Shown here piece by piece: positions 28,606 to 39,212 of a stretch of DNA of 64,000 nt. The stretch lies in NCBI GenBank assembly GCA_009777335.1, contig WRMC01000009.1, positions 1-64,000 of the forward strand, given 5' to 3'. Both the position numbers and the translations under genes were made by a program. The notes beneath the pieces are model-generated. The model made no database searches and was not told the DNA's origin. It saw nothing but the letters and a program-made list of their open reading frames with translations. The DNA is from Treponema sp. (GTDB lineage Bacteria > Spirochaetota > Spirochaetia > Treponematales > Breznakiellaceae). The first letter of the stretch is position 1; every line of letters starts with the position of its first letter.

Positions 28606-29437
28606 ACCGGGCTCCAGGGATTTCATAGAGCCAATTGCCGGTTTCTCCTATGTATTTATAGATGGCCGCCGCAAAAATCTCCCTGGAAATGGGGTTTACC
28701 TGGCGCATCCAGTCGTTAAAGCGGGGCAGAGCCTTGAGGACCCTCTCTTTGCCCAGGTCGGAGGTATCCATGAGCTCATTCTCCGGATCGGGGAGGAAGC
28801 GGGAGAGGGGGTTGAACAAAAAGTAGGCAGAGAGGGCGGTGATGACCCTATTCCGGGAGAAACGGGCCAGGACGGAAAAGACCTCCCGGGCCTGCTCATA
28901 CTGCCGGTTAAGGAGCAAAGCAAAGCCGTGGTACCAGCGGGCCCATTCTCTTATGCCCTGGGGGGCCCTTTCTTTCCTGGTCTCGAAAAAATGCAGGGCC
29001 CCGGCATAGTCCTTCCCGAGGATCCGGGCGGTCCCAAAGAGGAGCAGATTGGCATCCACCAGGGAGGGGCGGGTCAGGGCGCACTTATTTTCCAGGCCCA
29101 TGACGGCCATAAAATCGGAGAGGACCAGGTAGGTATTGGCCAAGAGACGGAGCAGAAAGGGTGAATAGCGCCCCCTTCGAATGACCCGGTTTTCGAGGTA
29201 GATAATCAGGGCCGGCCAATCTTCCCGCTCTAAAAGGTAGAGGAGCCGGCGGTTAAGGACAAAAAAGCAGCTGGTCCCGATGAGGACGAGGGATAAAAAA
29301 ATGATAAGGGGCAGATTAAGCTGCCTCAGATTCCAGGGGTAGGAGGGATGGGCCAGGATGGAGGGGAGAAAAATGAGGACCCCCAGAAGGAAGAGCATGG
29401 TGAAGCAAAATAGAATAAAAATGAAGTTAAATCGCAA
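28604..29437 (-). CDS. Hypothetical membrane protein with helical-repeat-like domain
   Basis: Two N-terminal TM helices followed by TPR-like helical pairs. Confidence 0.6.
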   Translation of the reverse strand: MRFNFIFILFCFTMLFLLGVLIFLPSILAHPSYPWNLRQLNLPLIIFLSLVLIGTSCFFVLNRRLLYLLEREDWPALIIYLENRVIRRGRYSPFLLRLLANTYLVLSDFMAVMGLENKCALTRPSLVDANLLLFGTARILGKDYAGALHFFETRKERAPQGIREWARWYHGFALLLNRQYEQAREVFSVLARFSRNRVITALSAYFLFNPLSRFLPDPENELMDTSDLGKERVLKALPRFNDWMRQVNPISREIFAAAIYKYIGETGNWLYEIPGAR

Positions 29438-29493
29438 TCCCCTACCTCTCGATCTAAGATAAATGAGATGTTATGATTAAACAAGAAGGTGAT

Positions 29494-30642
29494 ATGAAGA
29501 AGTTTTTAGTGAGGGAACTGGCCCCGGATTCATACTTTTCAGAACCTCTGTACCTGGAGGATGGGTTTATCCTGGCCGCCCCGGAAATGCCTGTCACCGC
29601 TGACTTAATAAACACCCTTAAAGAGTGGGACTGCCTGGAAGTATACAGCGAAGGAAGCCCCATAGAAGCCTATACCGGAGACATCCTCGAAAAGCTGGCC
29701 GACATGGCCGAACTTGAAGAAATCTCTGACAGTACCGAGCCCAACCCCGACGTGGACATCATGAGGGCCATGAAGTTCTACTCCGAATCTCTGCGCTTTG
29801 TGGAATCCCTCTTTACCCAGGCAGTGATTAAGGACACCCTGGATTATAACACCATAGCCAACTGGGTAATGGGGGCTTGCAAGACCATCCGGGAAGACAG
29901 GCCCTACATTCTGCGGATACTACGGAACATCCAGACCAAACGAAGCGGCAACTACCTGGCTTCCCATACCTTAAAATCGACCATCCTCTCCATCATCATA
30001 GGCCTCTATCTTAAGATGCCTACCCATAGGCTTACGGAGCTGGGGGTCGCATCCTTGGTTCATGAAATAGGGATGACCAAGCTTTCACCCCAGACCTATT
30101 TATCCAGCCGGCCCTTGGACCCCAAGGAAAAGGAAAAGATCCTGACCCACCCCATCCGGGGCTACAACCTTTTGAACACCTCTGATTTTCCCATGGCCGT
30201 ATGCCTGGCTGCCCTGGAGCACCATGAACGGGAAAACGGATCGGGCTATCCGCGGAACCTCACCAGCGAGCGGATCAGCCAGTATGCCAAAATTATCGCC
30301 GTGGCCTGCTCTTACGAGGCCCTCTCGGCCCACCGGCCCCACAAGGAAGCCAAGGACGGCTACACGGGGATCCTGGAGCTGCTCCGGAACGAGGGCAAGC
30401 AGTACGATGACACGGTGGTCCGGGCCCTGGTGTACTCCCTCTCCCTCTACCCCGTGGGACTCCATGTGCTCCTGTCCAACGGACAGAAGGCTCAAGTGAT
30501 AGACGTGAACCCCGAAGACCCCAAGTTTCCCATCGTAAAGATCCTGGACAAGGGGGCGGGCACTGACATGGAGATGAACGTCCAGACCTCCCAGACCGGA
30601 GTGTCCATAGTTCGGCCCCTTACCGCAGAAGAACGGATCTAA
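29494..30642 (+). CDS. HD-GYP domain phosphodiesterase-like protein
   Basis: YLASHTLKSTILSIIIGLYL, LVHEIGMTKLSPQTYL, HPIRGYNLL, ALEHHERENGSGYPRNLT (HHExxxGSGYP = HD-GYP signature). Confidence 0.87.
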   Translation: MKKFLVRELAPDSYFSEPLYLEDGFILAAPEMPVTADLINTLKEWDCLEVYSEGSPIEAYTGDILEKLADMAELEEISDSTEPNPDVDIMRAMKFYSESLRFVESLFTQAVIKDTLDYNTIANWVMGACKTIREDRPYILRILRNIQTKRSGNYLASHTLKSTILSIIIGLYLKMPTHRLTELGVASLVHEIGMTKLSPQTYLSSRPLDPKEKEKILTHPIRGYNLLNTSDFPMAVCLAALEHHERENGSGYPRNLTSERISQYAKIIAVACSYEALSAHRPHKEAKDGYTGILELLRNEGKQYDDTVVRALVYSLSLYPVGLHVLLSNGQKAQVIDVNPEDPKFPIVKILDKGAGTDMEMNVQTSQTGVSIVRPLTAEERI

Positions 30643-30651
30643 GAAGGACCC

Positions 30652-31470
30652 ATGGGTATAGTAAGCTGGTTTAAAAAAACCTTCTCCTCCGGTTCGGGGG
30701 GAGGCATCACCGAGGAAGAACTGCGTAACACCCTTTTGGAGGGTGAAAAATCGGGGATCGTGGAGACCGAAGAACGAAGCATGGTAGAGGGGGTCTTCTA
30801 CCTGGGAGAAAAACCGGTCAGCGCCTTCATGACCCATCGATCAGAAATTAGCTGGTTAAGCATCAATGCGACGGCCTTCGAGGCCAGGGGGGCTGCTGAC
30901 AGTGCCGCTGACCAAAGCTGTCTTCCCCTCACAAATGGGGATCTGGATGATGTGATCGGTGCCATCGCGGTGCAGGATCTTTACCGCTCCCTCTTAAATA
31001 CCCCCTGGGGGGGCTTAAGGGCGATCATGAGGCCCCCCTTCTTTATCCCCGAAACCATGACGGCCCTTAAGGCCTTCGAGGCCTTTAAAAAAGCCGACGC
31101 CCAGGACCTCTTTGTAATGGACGAATATGGGGGTTTCGCGGGGATCCTGACGGTACGAAACCTCATAGAAGAAATCGTGGGGGGCCTCTCAGCTTCCGAA
31201 GAGGAACTGGAGTCCATGGTGCGCCAGGAAGATGGATCCTGGATAGCCGGGGGGGGCCTCAGCATAGACGATGCCATGCAGGAACTAAAGCTGGAAACCA
31301 TGGGGGAAGGACAGGGGGAATACCACACCCTGGCTGGGTTCATCCTCTACCTGGCCGGGGAGATCCCCCGTCAGGGTGCCTTCTTTGACTACCAGGGCTA
31401 CCGTTTCATGATTCTCCGGATGGACAATAACCGGATAGAGCAGATCAGCATCACCCCCATCAGCGGCTAG
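30652..31470 (+). CDS. CBS/CorC-HlyC domain protein (hemolysin-like family)
   Basis: EERSMVEGVFYLGEKPVSAFMTHRSEI; FVMDEYGGFAGILTVRNLIEEIVG; HTLAGFILYLAGEIPRQGAFFDYQGYRFMIL. Confidence 0.88.
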   Translation: MGIVSWFKKTFSSGSGGGITEEELRNTLLEGEKSGIVETEERSMVEGVFYLGEKPVSAFMTHRSEISWLSINATAFEARGAADSAADQSCLPLTNGDLDDVIGAIAVQDLYRSLLNTPWGGLRAIMRPPFFIPETMTALKAFEAFKKADAQDLFVMDEYGGFAGILTVRNLIEEIVGGLSASEEELESMVRQEDGSWIAGGGLSIDDAMQELKLETMGEGQGEYHTLAGFILYLAGEIPRQGAFFDYQGYRFMILRMDNNRIEQISITPISG

Positions 31471-32708
31471 GGGGCCAGGATTTTTCCTCCGTATAGGATC
31501 TTGGGGTAGACGGTAATTCCCAGGGTCTTTTCCAAGGCCGCCAACCGCCGCAGTTCCCCTTCGGTTCCTATGGTAACCATGATGCCCCGTTTTCCGGCCC
31601 TGGCGGTACGGCCCGAACGGTGTACATAGATATCCCGGTCATCCCCCAGGTCCAGGGCTATCACATGGCTGATGTCCGGCACATCGAGGCCCCGGCCGGC
31701 CAGATCACTGGTCACCAGGAAGCGGGCCCTGCCGGACTTAAAATTATCCAGGGCTTGTTTTCGGCCCTGGGAATCCATGCCCCCCCAAAGGCCGTCCACC
31801 GGGACCTTATGGTACAAGAGCCTTGAACAGATCCGTTCCACATCCTCACCCCGGCGGGTAAAAATAAGGGCCTTAACCGGGGTGTTCAAGCGTCCCTTGG
31901 AGCGGGGTTTCTGTCCTTCCAGGGCAGAGATGAGGGACCGGAGCAGGGAGGGTTTATCCCGCTCGGAGCTGTGAAAGGCCCAGTGCTCCACCTGGTTTTT
32001 GAGGACATTCTCCGAGGTATCATCGATGCTGCTGGAAGCTTCGTCGGAAAGGGCCAATAGCTGCGCCAGCCTTTGGCGGCCCCTGGGCGGTATGGTGGCA
32101 GAGCAGGAAGTCCCCTGGAAGGGTCCCTTAATGAGGGAGAGCAGCTCCTGAGTTTCCCCATAAAGTTCATCCTGGACCAGCTTATCCCCCTCGTCGAGGA
32201 CCACGAAGCGAAGCTCCCTAAGCTGAAGCTTCCGCTGGCGGGCCAGGGCCAGGAGGCGGCCGGGACTTCCTACGATTACTTCCGGCCTCTCCTTCTTTAA
32301 GAGATCCCCCTGACGACCCAGGGCGGCGGACCCAATAAGGAGGATGCTGCGAAGAGGGATGGGCTCTGATTCAGGGGAGCCCTGGGACCTTCCCTTTAGG
32401 AGAAAATCAAGCTCCGCCTTAATCTGGGAGCAGAGTTCAAAGGTGGGGGCCACGATTAAAAAGAGGGGCTTCCCCCTTAGGGGGCCGGGATCTTCCTGTA
32501 AAAGAAGGGATAGCTTTTCCAGCAGGGGGAGGAGGTAGGCAAAGGTTTTACCCGTTCCGGTAGCTGAGCGGAAGAGAAAGCTTTCCCCCTCCCTTAGCCG
32601 GGGGATCACCTTTTCCTGAATCTTCGTCGGGGTCTCTATGCCCCTTTCCTGGAGGGCCCTGGTATAGAGAGGAGAGAGTCCCAGGGCCTGAAAGGCCGTG
32701 CCGCTCAT
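31467..32708 (-). CDS. DEAD-box-type RNA helicase
   Basis: SATGTGKTFAYLLP, VVLDEGDKL (DEGD in motif II), SAT, ALIFTRRGEDVERIC, HRSGRTARAGKRG. Confidence 0.9.
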   Translation of the reverse strand: MSGTAFQALGLSPLYTRALQERGIETPTKIQEKVIPRLREGESFLFRSATGTGKTFAYLLPLLEKLSLLLQEDPGPLRGKPLFLIVAPTFELCSQIKAELDFLLKGRSQGSPESEPIPLRSILLIGSAALGRQGDLLKKERPEVIVGSPGRLLALARQRKLQLRELRFVVLDEGDKLVQDELYGETQELLSLIKGPFQGTSCSATIPPRGRQRLAQLLALSDEASSSIDDTSENVLKNQVEHWAFHSSERDKPSLLRSLISALEGQKPRSKGRLNTPVKALIFTRRGEDVERICSRLLYHKVPVDGLWGGMDSQGRKQALDNFKSGRARFLVTSDLAGRGLDVPDISHVIALDLGDDRDIYVHRSGRTARAGKRGIMVTIGTEGELRRLAALEKTLGITVYPKILYGGKILAP

Positions 32709-34057
32709 TCGCTGCCCTGCTTACTGAATCGGACCAGCATCTCCTGGAGCTTCTGGTTAGCTCTGTCCTTGAAGATCCGGTTATTAATTTTCCACCACCT
32801 CTTGTTCATTAATAGATTCCATACGGGGGTCCGCTTTTCACCATGTTCTTCTTTATATTCCCCTATGGTGGAGTCATATATCTGAATGAGTTTTTTCGTA
32901 AGCTCATCTATGGACCAGGAACGGGCATGTTCCCTGGCTTCCAAAGATTTGGCATGGTGAAGGGTGCTGTCGGATAAAAGCTCTAGAACCCGGCGGGTAA
33001 AATCCCCCGCATCGTTTTTCACCATAAAGCCGCCGTTATCACCTCCCATGACCATGAGGGTCCCCAGGGCCCCTATGGCTACCACGGGGACACCCGAAAA
33101 CATGGCTTCCAGGGTTACCAGGCCCTGGGTATCCGTCAGGGAGGGGAAGACAAAAATTTCTGAGATGGAATAAATGAGGGCCAGGTCCTTGCGATCCATG
33201 TAGCCGGTAAAGATGCATGATCCTTCAAGACCCAGCTTGTGGGCCTCGGCCTTAAAGAGGTCCAGGTCGGGGCCGCTCCCCACGATAAAAAGGACCGTAT
33301 CTCTCTGGGCTTCCAGAATTTTGGGGAGCAGGCCAATAAGAAAGCTGATGTTTTTTTCTTTGGTAACCCTTCCTGCAAAGAGGAGGATCTTCTTTCCTTT
33401 AAGGGCAGGGTACTGCTCCTCCAGGCCTTCCCTATAGGCGGCCCCTTCGGCCTTATCGTGATCGAAGAGTTCCGGGTCTATCCCCGTGGGCAGAAGGTAG
33501 GTATGGCTATGTTTTCTATAAACCTTTACCACCTCGTCAATCTGGGGGGTGGGGACAATGACCCGGTAGGAGCGGTAAAGGATATATTTTAAGATGCCCC
33601 GGATAAAAAACTTAACCAGAAAAGAGGGGAACATGGGAAAGTAATTGGGGCCATACTCTTCCCACATGGTATGGAAGGTATAGATGGCCGGCAGGTTTGT
33701 CGCCCGGGCATACCAGAAGCCGAATTCGGCGATCATCATTTCGGTGTTAATGTGGACTATATCGGGGTCAAAGAGCTTCACCTGCCTAAAGACCCAAAAG
33801 TACTTGTTGAATTTGGCAAGACGGTCTTCCTTGGTAATCAGGGCAGGCAGGGAAGGGACCCGCACAATCTGGGGGCCCCCTTCTTCGCTGGGGATGTCAA
33901 AGGAGGACAGGGGCCTGTTAAAACTCTCGGGGTAGGAGGAACAGACTATCAAGACCTCATGCCCGGCCTTGCTGAGAGACCGGGAATAGGTGTCCACCGA
34001 TACGGTAACTCCGTTAACCCGGGGCCAATAGGCATCGGTGAACATGACGATCTTCAT
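32705..34057 (-). CDS. Family 4-type glycosyltransferase
   Basis: MFTDAYWPRVNGVTVSVDTYSRSLSKAGHEV; LFAGRVTKEKNISFLIGLL; EIFVFPSLTDTQGLVTLEAMFSGVPVVA. Confidence 0.92.
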   Translation of the reverse strand: MKIVMFTDAYWPRVNGVTVSVDTYSRSLSKAGHEVLIVCSSYPESFNRPLSSFDIPSEEGGPQIVRVPSLPALITKEDRLAKFNKYFWVFRQVKLFDPDIVHINTEMMIAEFGFWYARATNLPAIYTFHTMWEEYGPNYFPMFPSFLVKFFIRGILKYILYRSYRVIVPTPQIDEVVKVYRKHSHTYLLPTGIDPELFDHDKAEGAAYREGLEEQYPALKGKKILLFAGRVTKEKNISFLIGLLPKILEAQRDTVLFIVGSGPDLDLFKAEAHKLGLEGSCIFTGYMDRKDLALIYSISEIFVFPSLTDTQGLVTLEAMFSGVPVVAIGALGTLMVMGGDNGGFMVKNDAGDFTRRVLELLSDSTLHHAKSLEAREHARSWSIDELTKKLIQIYDSTIGEYKEEHGEKRTPVWNLLMNKRWWKINNRIFKDRANQKLQEMLVRFSKQGSE

Positions 34058-34176
34058 GGGGGCATTCTAACACATCCAGGAGATTAAAGCAATTTTTAAA
34101 GAAAAAGGTTGCGTTATTGGCTTAAGGGTGTAATAATTAATTAAAACCTGTAACTAACATAACTAAGGGGTAGTAC

Positions 34177-35277
34177 ATGAAAAATTACAATCTGGCAATT
34201 CTCGGCCTGGGGGGCATGGGAAATTGGCATCGGGAACTGGTAAACGAGGGAGCCTGGTTTGACGGAAAAAAACTGGGAGGGGGGATCCCCCGCCTAAAGG
34301 TGACCGGAGCATTTGATATCAAAGCGGATCGAATGAAGTTTGCCAAGGACCATGGTCTGCATGCCTATGGATCCATGAAGGAACTCCTGGCGGACCCCAA
34401 AATAGATATAGTTCTGGTATCCGTACCTAATGAACTCCATAAGCCCTATGTCCTAAAGGCCCTGGAAGCGGGGAAGCATGTGGTCTGCGAAAAGCCCGTA
34501 GCCCTCAATTCCCGAGAATTGCAAACCATGATCGATGCCTCCAAAAAGGCCAAAAGGGTCTTTGTGGTCCACCAAAACCGCCGCTGGGACGAAGATTACC
34601 TGACGGTAAAGACGATCTACGATAAAAAACTCCTGGGTGAAGTGTTCCGCATCGAATCCAGGGTTCATGGTTCCCGGGGAATTCCCGGGGACTGGAGAAG
34701 TCTGCCCAAGCACGGCGGGGGCATGGTGCTGGACTGGGGGGTTCACATCCTCGATCAGGCCCTGCAGATGATCCCCGGAAAGGTGGTCAAGGTCTATGCC
34801 ACCTTTACCCATGTAACCAACGAACTGGTCGATGACGGTTTCTATGCCGAAATGACCTTCGAGAACGGCCTGGTCTTCCTCTGCGAAGTGGGAACGAGTA
34901 ACTTCATCAACCTGCCACGCTGGTATGTCCTCGGGCGGGACGGCACGGCCCTCCTGGAAGACTTCTCCTGCAAGGGAAAAATCGTCCGGATCACCGACTA
35001 CAGCAAAAACGATGCGGTACCGATTCGAACCGCCGCGGGCCTTACCAAGACCATGGCTCCCCGCACCAAGGATACCATTAAAGAAGAGAAACTCCCTGTA
35101 ATAAAATCTGATATCCGGGACTTCTACAAAAACGTCATTGCCACCATTGACGGCAAAGAAAAGCTCCGGGTTACCCTCGATTCTGTTATGCGGAACATGC
35201 TCCTCATGGAAGCTATCTTTAAATCCGTCAAGACCGGCAAGCCGGTAGAATTTGAGGGACAGAAGAAAAAGAAGTAG
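34177..35277 (+). CDS. Gfo/Idh/MocA family oxidoreductase
   Basis: NLAILGLGGMGNWH; VLVSVPNELHKPYVLKALEAGKHVVCEKPVALNSRE; HGGGMVLDWGVHILDQAL. Confidence 0.93.
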   Translation: MKNYNLAILGLGGMGNWHRELVNEGAWFDGKKLGGGIPRLKVTGAFDIKADRMKFAKDHGLHAYGSMKELLADPKIDIVLVSVPNELHKPYVLKALEAGKHVVCEKPVALNSRELQTMIDASKKAKRVFVVHQNRRWDEDYLTVKTIYDKKLLGEVFRIESRVHGSRGIPGDWRSLPKHGGGMVLDWGVHILDQALQMIPGKVVKVYATFTHVTNELVDDGFYAEMTFENGLVFLCEVGTSNFINLPRWYVLGRDGTALLEDFSCKGKIVRITDYSKNDAVPIRTAAGLTKTMAPRTKDTIKEEKLPVIKSDIRDFYKNVIATIDGKEKLRVTLDSVMRNMLLMEAIFKSVKTGKPVEFEGQKKKK

Positions 35278-35293
35278 GTTTCGTCTCATAAGG

Positions 35294-35329
35294 AAAGGGG
35301 GTTAGGGTTTGCCTATCCCCCTTTTTTTT
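35294..35329. terminator. Bidirectional intrinsic terminator
   Basis: AAAGGGGGTTAGGgtttGCCTATCCCCCTTTTTTTT between convergent genes. Confidence 0.8.
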
Positions 35330-36128
35330 ACCCGATAGCATCCTTCATTTTTTTTACATAGTTAAATAGCTCGGGCCCCGCCTTCTCTTTATGCTCTGCG
35401 ATGATCCGGACGATGGCACTGCCAACAATAACTCCGTCGGCAAGCTGGGCCATCTCAGAGGCCTGGGCGGGGCTGTGGATGCCAAACCCTATGGCAGCGG
35501 GCACCGGGGTCACCGATCGCAGGGATTTTACCATGGCCCCCAGGTCGGTGGTGATATCCTGACGCACCCCGGTGACCCCCATGGAGGAGACCACGTAAAT
35601 AAAGCCCGTAGAAGCGGCGGCTATGTCCTTAATCCTCTGATCCGAAGTGGGGGCAATGAGGGAGATGAGATCGAGCCCCTGCTTTTGGGCCGACTGACGA
35701 ACCGGGGTCTGCTCTTCAAAGGGCAGATCGGGAATGATGATCCCGTCCAGTCCAGCCCTGGCGGCCCGCTCAAAAAAGGCATCGCAGCCGTAGTGAAAGA
35801 CCGGGTTATAGTAACTTAGAAAGACCAGGGGTATGTCGGAGCCTCTGGGAATGGAACTGTCTCGGCGTATATCCTCCACCAGAGAAAAAAGATGCTCCAT
35901 CCTAACCCCGCCCTTAAGGGCCCGGATATTTGCTTCCTGTATCACCGGGCCTTCAGCTATGGGGTCCGAGAAGGGGACCCCAATTTCGATAAGGTCCGCC
36001 CCGGCCCGGATTATCTCGGAGATAAATTCCTTGGTCTTTTCCAGGCTGGGGTCCCCGCCGGTGATAAAGGCAATAAATGCCTTCCCCCCCTGGAAGGCCC
36101 GGGCAATTCTGCCTGTTCCCCTAGTCAT
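35328..36128 (-). CDS. trpA: Tryptophan synthase alpha subunit
   Basis: [71 protein letters not shown]. Confidence 0.97.
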   Translation of the reverse strand: MTRGTGRIARAFQGGKAFIAFITGGDPSLEKTKEFISEIIRAGADLIEIGVPFSDPIAEGPVIQEANIRALKGGVRMEHLFSLVEDIRRDSSIPRGSDIPLVFLSYYNPVFHYGCDAFFERAARAGLDGIIIPDLPFEEQTPVRQSAQKQGLDLISLIAPTSDQRIKDIAAASTGFIYVVSSMGVTGVRQDITTDLGAMVKSLRSVTPVPAAIGFGIHSPAQASEMAQLADGVIVGSAIVRIIAEHKEKAGPELFNYVKKMKDAIG

Positions 36129-37305
36129 GGATGCTCCGGCCCCGGTAGGCGGCGATGGAAGCCACGTCCTTATCCCCCCTGCCTGACAGGCATACAATGA
36201 TACTTTCATCACCCTTATAGTTGGGGGCAATCTTTCGGACCTGGGCTATGGCATGGGCACTCTCTATGGCGCAGATTATCCCCTCGGTCCGGGCCAGGTA
36301 TTCAAAGGCAGAGACGGCCTCTTCGTCGGTGACGGGCACATACTCTGCCCGCCCCGAGTCATGGAGCTGGGCATGTTCGGGGCCTATGCCTGGGTAATCG
36401 AGCCCCGCAGAGATCGAGTGGACCTCGGCGATCTGGCCTTCTTCATCCTGGCAGAAGTAGGACTGCATCCCATGGAAGACCCCTACCCTGCCCCTGGCTA
36501 TGGTAGCGGCGTGCTTGTCCGTATCCACCCCTAAGCCCGCAGCCTCGCAGCCGATGAGCTTTACCCCAGGGTCACCGATGAAGTGATAAAACATCCCTAT
36601 GGCATTACTGCCCCCACCCACGCAGGCGATCACCGCCGCCGGAAGCTTTCCCTCTCGATCGAGGATCTGACTTTTCGCTTCGGCACTGATGATGCTTTGA
36701 AAATCCCGAACCATCATGGGGAAGGGATGGGGACCCATGACCGACCCCAGCACATAGTGGGTATCATGGAGGCGGGAGGTCCATTCCCGCATGGTTTCGT
36801 TGACCGCATCCTTGAGGGTCTGGGTCCCTGACAGGACCGGATGAACCTGAGCCCCCAGGAGCTCCATGCGGTAGACATTAAGGGCCTGCCTCAGCGTGTC
36901 TTCCTTGCCCATGAAAATTTCGCATTCCAGGCCCAGGAGAGCTGCCGCAGTGGCGGCGGCTACCCCATGCTGGCCGGCCCCGGTTTCGGCGATGATCCGG
37001 GTCTTGCCCATCTTTTTGGCTAAAAGGGTCTGGCCCAGGACATTGTTAATTTTATGGGATCCCGTATGGTTCAGATCTTCCCGTTTAAGGTAGATCCTGG
37101 GCCCCCCGAGATCCCGGCTCATCTTTTCGGCGAAATATAAAAGCGAAGGGCGCCCTGCATACCCGGTAAGAAGGGCAGAAAGCTCCTCATTAAAAGAGGG
37201 GTCTTCTTTATAATGGAGGTAAGAGCGCTCCAGATGGATGATCTCGTTCATCAGGGTCTCTGGAATGTACTGCCCTCCGTGGATGCCGAACCGCCCCTTG
37301 CTCAT
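36121..37305 (-). CDS. trpB: Tryptophan synthase beta subunit
   Basis: [69 protein letters not shown]. Confidence 0.98.
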   Translation of the reverse strand: MSKGRFGIHGGQYIPETLMNEIIHLERSYLHYKEDPSFNEELSALLTGYAGRPSLLYFAEKMSRDLGGPRIYLKREDLNHTGSHKINNVLGQTLLAKKMGKTRIIAETGAGQHGVAAATAAALLGLECEIFMGKEDTLRQALNVYRMELLGAQVHPVLSGTQTLKDAVNETMREWTSRLHDTHYVLGSVMGPHPFPMMVRDFQSIISAEAKSQILDREGKLPAAVIACVGGGSNAIGMFYHFIGDPGVKLIGCEAAGLGVDTDKHAATIARGRVGVFHGMQSYFCQDEEGQIAEVHSISAGLDYPGIGPEHAQLHDSGRAEYVPVTDEEAVSAFEYLARTEGIICAIESAHAIAQVRKIAPNYKGDESIIVCLSGRGDKDVASIAAYRGRSIHD

Positions 37306-37318
37306 GATAAATCGGTCC

Positions 37319-38491
37319 CTATTTGGCCAGTTTTAAAATTGCTTCGATGTCCGAGCCTGTAAGGGGGTAGAAATTCCCTACCGTTCCTTTTTGGGTATCA
37401 AACTTCTTGGTTTTTTCGCCTATTCCTTTAAAGGAATCTTCGCCTATGCCAATCTCGGTCAGGGTGGCAGGGAGACCTATGGAGCTAAAAAAGGCCCTGA
37501 GGGCATCGATCCCCTTATTGATGGCCGTCTCGGGGCTGCTATCTTTGATATCAAAAACCCGCTCGGCAAATTGGACAAAGCGCTGGGTATTGTGCTTGTA
37601 CACATACTTCATCCAATTGGGAACTATGATAGAGAGCCCCGCCCCATGGGCCACATCGTTGATGGCAGAAAGCTCATGCTCAATCAGGTGGCTGGCCCAG
37701 TCCCCGGTACGGCCGGTGCTTAATATGTTGTTATGGGCTATGGTCCCGCACCACATAATTTCGGCCCGGGCCGCGTAATCCCTTGGCTTGGCCATTACTG
37801 TGAGGGCATTATTGATGATGGCCCTCATGGTGGCCTCGCAGAGCCGGTCAGTCAGATCGTTCTCCATATCCTGGGTAAAGTAGCGTTCGCAGACATGGAC
37901 GAACATGTCGCAGATCCCGCAGGCAGTCTGGTAAGGCGGCAGGGTGTAGGTGTACTCGGGGTCGAGGATGGAAAAGGCCGGGTAAAGGACCGGGACATCC
38001 AGGGGCCGCTTATAGGCCCCATCGTCGTTGGTGACCACACTGCTAAAACTAGCCTCGCTCCCGGCGGCGGGGATGGTAAGGATGGTAGCTACCGGCAGGG
38101 TAGCTTCCGGGGAGGCCTTGTCGGTGTAAAAATCCCAGACATCCCCTGAATAAACTGCCCCTACCCCTATGCCCTTGGCGGAGTCTATTACCGAACCTCC
38201 CCCCACGGCGAGGATGAAATCAATCTTCTTTTCCCGGCATAGGGCGATACCCTCTTTTATAAGGGAAAGCCGCGGATTAGGCACGACCCCGCCCAACTCG
38301 GTAAATGATATCCCTGCCCCATTCAAGGCCTTAACAACCTGATCGTAGATGCCATGGGTCTTAATGCTCCCCCCGCCATAATGGAAGAGTACATTACTGG
38401 CCCCGTATTTCTTCAGGGCAGGCCCTAGTTGATCTACGCTTCCCTTTCCAAAGAAAATCTCCGTGGGATTCTTAAAATTGAAATTAACCAT
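37319..38491 (-). CDS. Iron-containing alcohol dehydrogenase
   Basis: [80 protein letters not shown]. Confidence 0.94.
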   Translation of the reverse strand: MVNFNFKNPTEIFFGKGSVDQLGPALKKYGASNVLFHYGGGSIKTHGIYDQVVKALNGAGISFTELGGVVPNPRLSLIKEGIALCREKKIDFILAVGGGSVIDSAKGIGVGAVYSGDVWDFYTDKASPEATLPVATILTIPAAGSEASFSSVVTNDDGAYKRPLDVPVLYPAFSILDPEYTYTLPPYQTACGICDMFVHVCERYFTQDMENDLTDRLCEATMRAIINNALTVMAKPRDYAARAEIMWCGTIAHNNILSTGRTGDWASHLIEHELSAINDVAHGAGLSIIVPNWMKYVYKHNTQRFVQFAERVFDIKDSSPETAINKGIDALRAFFSSIGLPATLTEIGIGEDSFKGIGEKTKKFDTQKGTVGNFYPLTGSDIEAILKLAK

Positions 38492-38582
38492 CTTTTCCTC
38501 CAAAGTATGTAAATCTCTTTATGCGGTGAGCAGCCCCATTGTATCCTAAAATAGGTATACTGGTATATTGGATAAAGGGGCC

Positions 38583-39194
38583 CTAGGGACCTTCCGAGGA
38601 CCTGGTTTTTTCTACCAAACGAAGGATCTTTTCCCCGTCTTTTACACCTCCAGTTTCTGCCCCGCTGGAAACATCGATGGCAAAGGGCATACATGCCATG
38701 GCCTCTTCGATATTGTCCAGATTGATCCCCCCCGCCAGAAACCAGGGCTTGGGAATGGTGAGCCCCTTAAGGAGATCCCAGTTAAAGGCAGTACCGCTGC
38801 CAGATCCGGAATCTAACAGAAAATAATCGGCCCCCCTGGGAAAGGAAGCCCCCTCAAGAGAATCCCTCCCCAGGATGAGGGTTTTGATCAGGGGGATTTC
38901 ACCCCCGCAGAGGGACTTTAATTCGGCCATGTAAGCTTCATCTTCTCTGCCATGAAGCTGGGCCATGGCGATGATCCCGTCCTTATAGAGGGCGGCCAGG
39001 TCTGCCAGCGGGGCATCTACAAAGACCCCCACCGGCATTATGCCCCCCGCCAGGCGGGCCCTAAGAACGGCGGCTTGCTTGTAAGAAACCTGCCGCCTGC
39101 TTGGGGCAAAGACAAAACCCCCATAATCCGGGCGGGCCTGGTTTACATAGGCCATATCTTCCTCTCGAAAGAGGCCGCAGATCTTTATCTTCAC
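38583..39194 (-). CDS. trpF: Phosphoribosylanthranilate isomerase
   Basis: MKIKICGLFREEDM; PDYGGFVFAPSRRQVSYKQA; LDSGSGSGTAFNWDLL; PWFLAGGINLDNIEEAM. Confidence 0.94.
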   Translation of the reverse strand: MKIKICGLFREEDMAYVNQARPDYGGFVFAPSRRQVSYKQAAVLRARLAGGIMPVGVFVDAPLADLAALYKDGIIAMAQLHGREDEAYMAELKSLCGGEIPLIKTLILGRDSLEGASFPRGADYFLLDSGSGSGTAFNWDLLKGLTIPKPWFLAGGINLDNIEEAMACMPFAIDVSSGAETGGVKDGEKILRLVEKTRSSEGP

Positions 39195-39212
39195 CCTAGC
39201 CCCTCTCTGCCT

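Noticed and set aside
36121-36128. trpA/trpB overlap as a possible frameshift fusion
   Set aside because: An 8-bp overlap with a normal start is common translational coupling in trp operons
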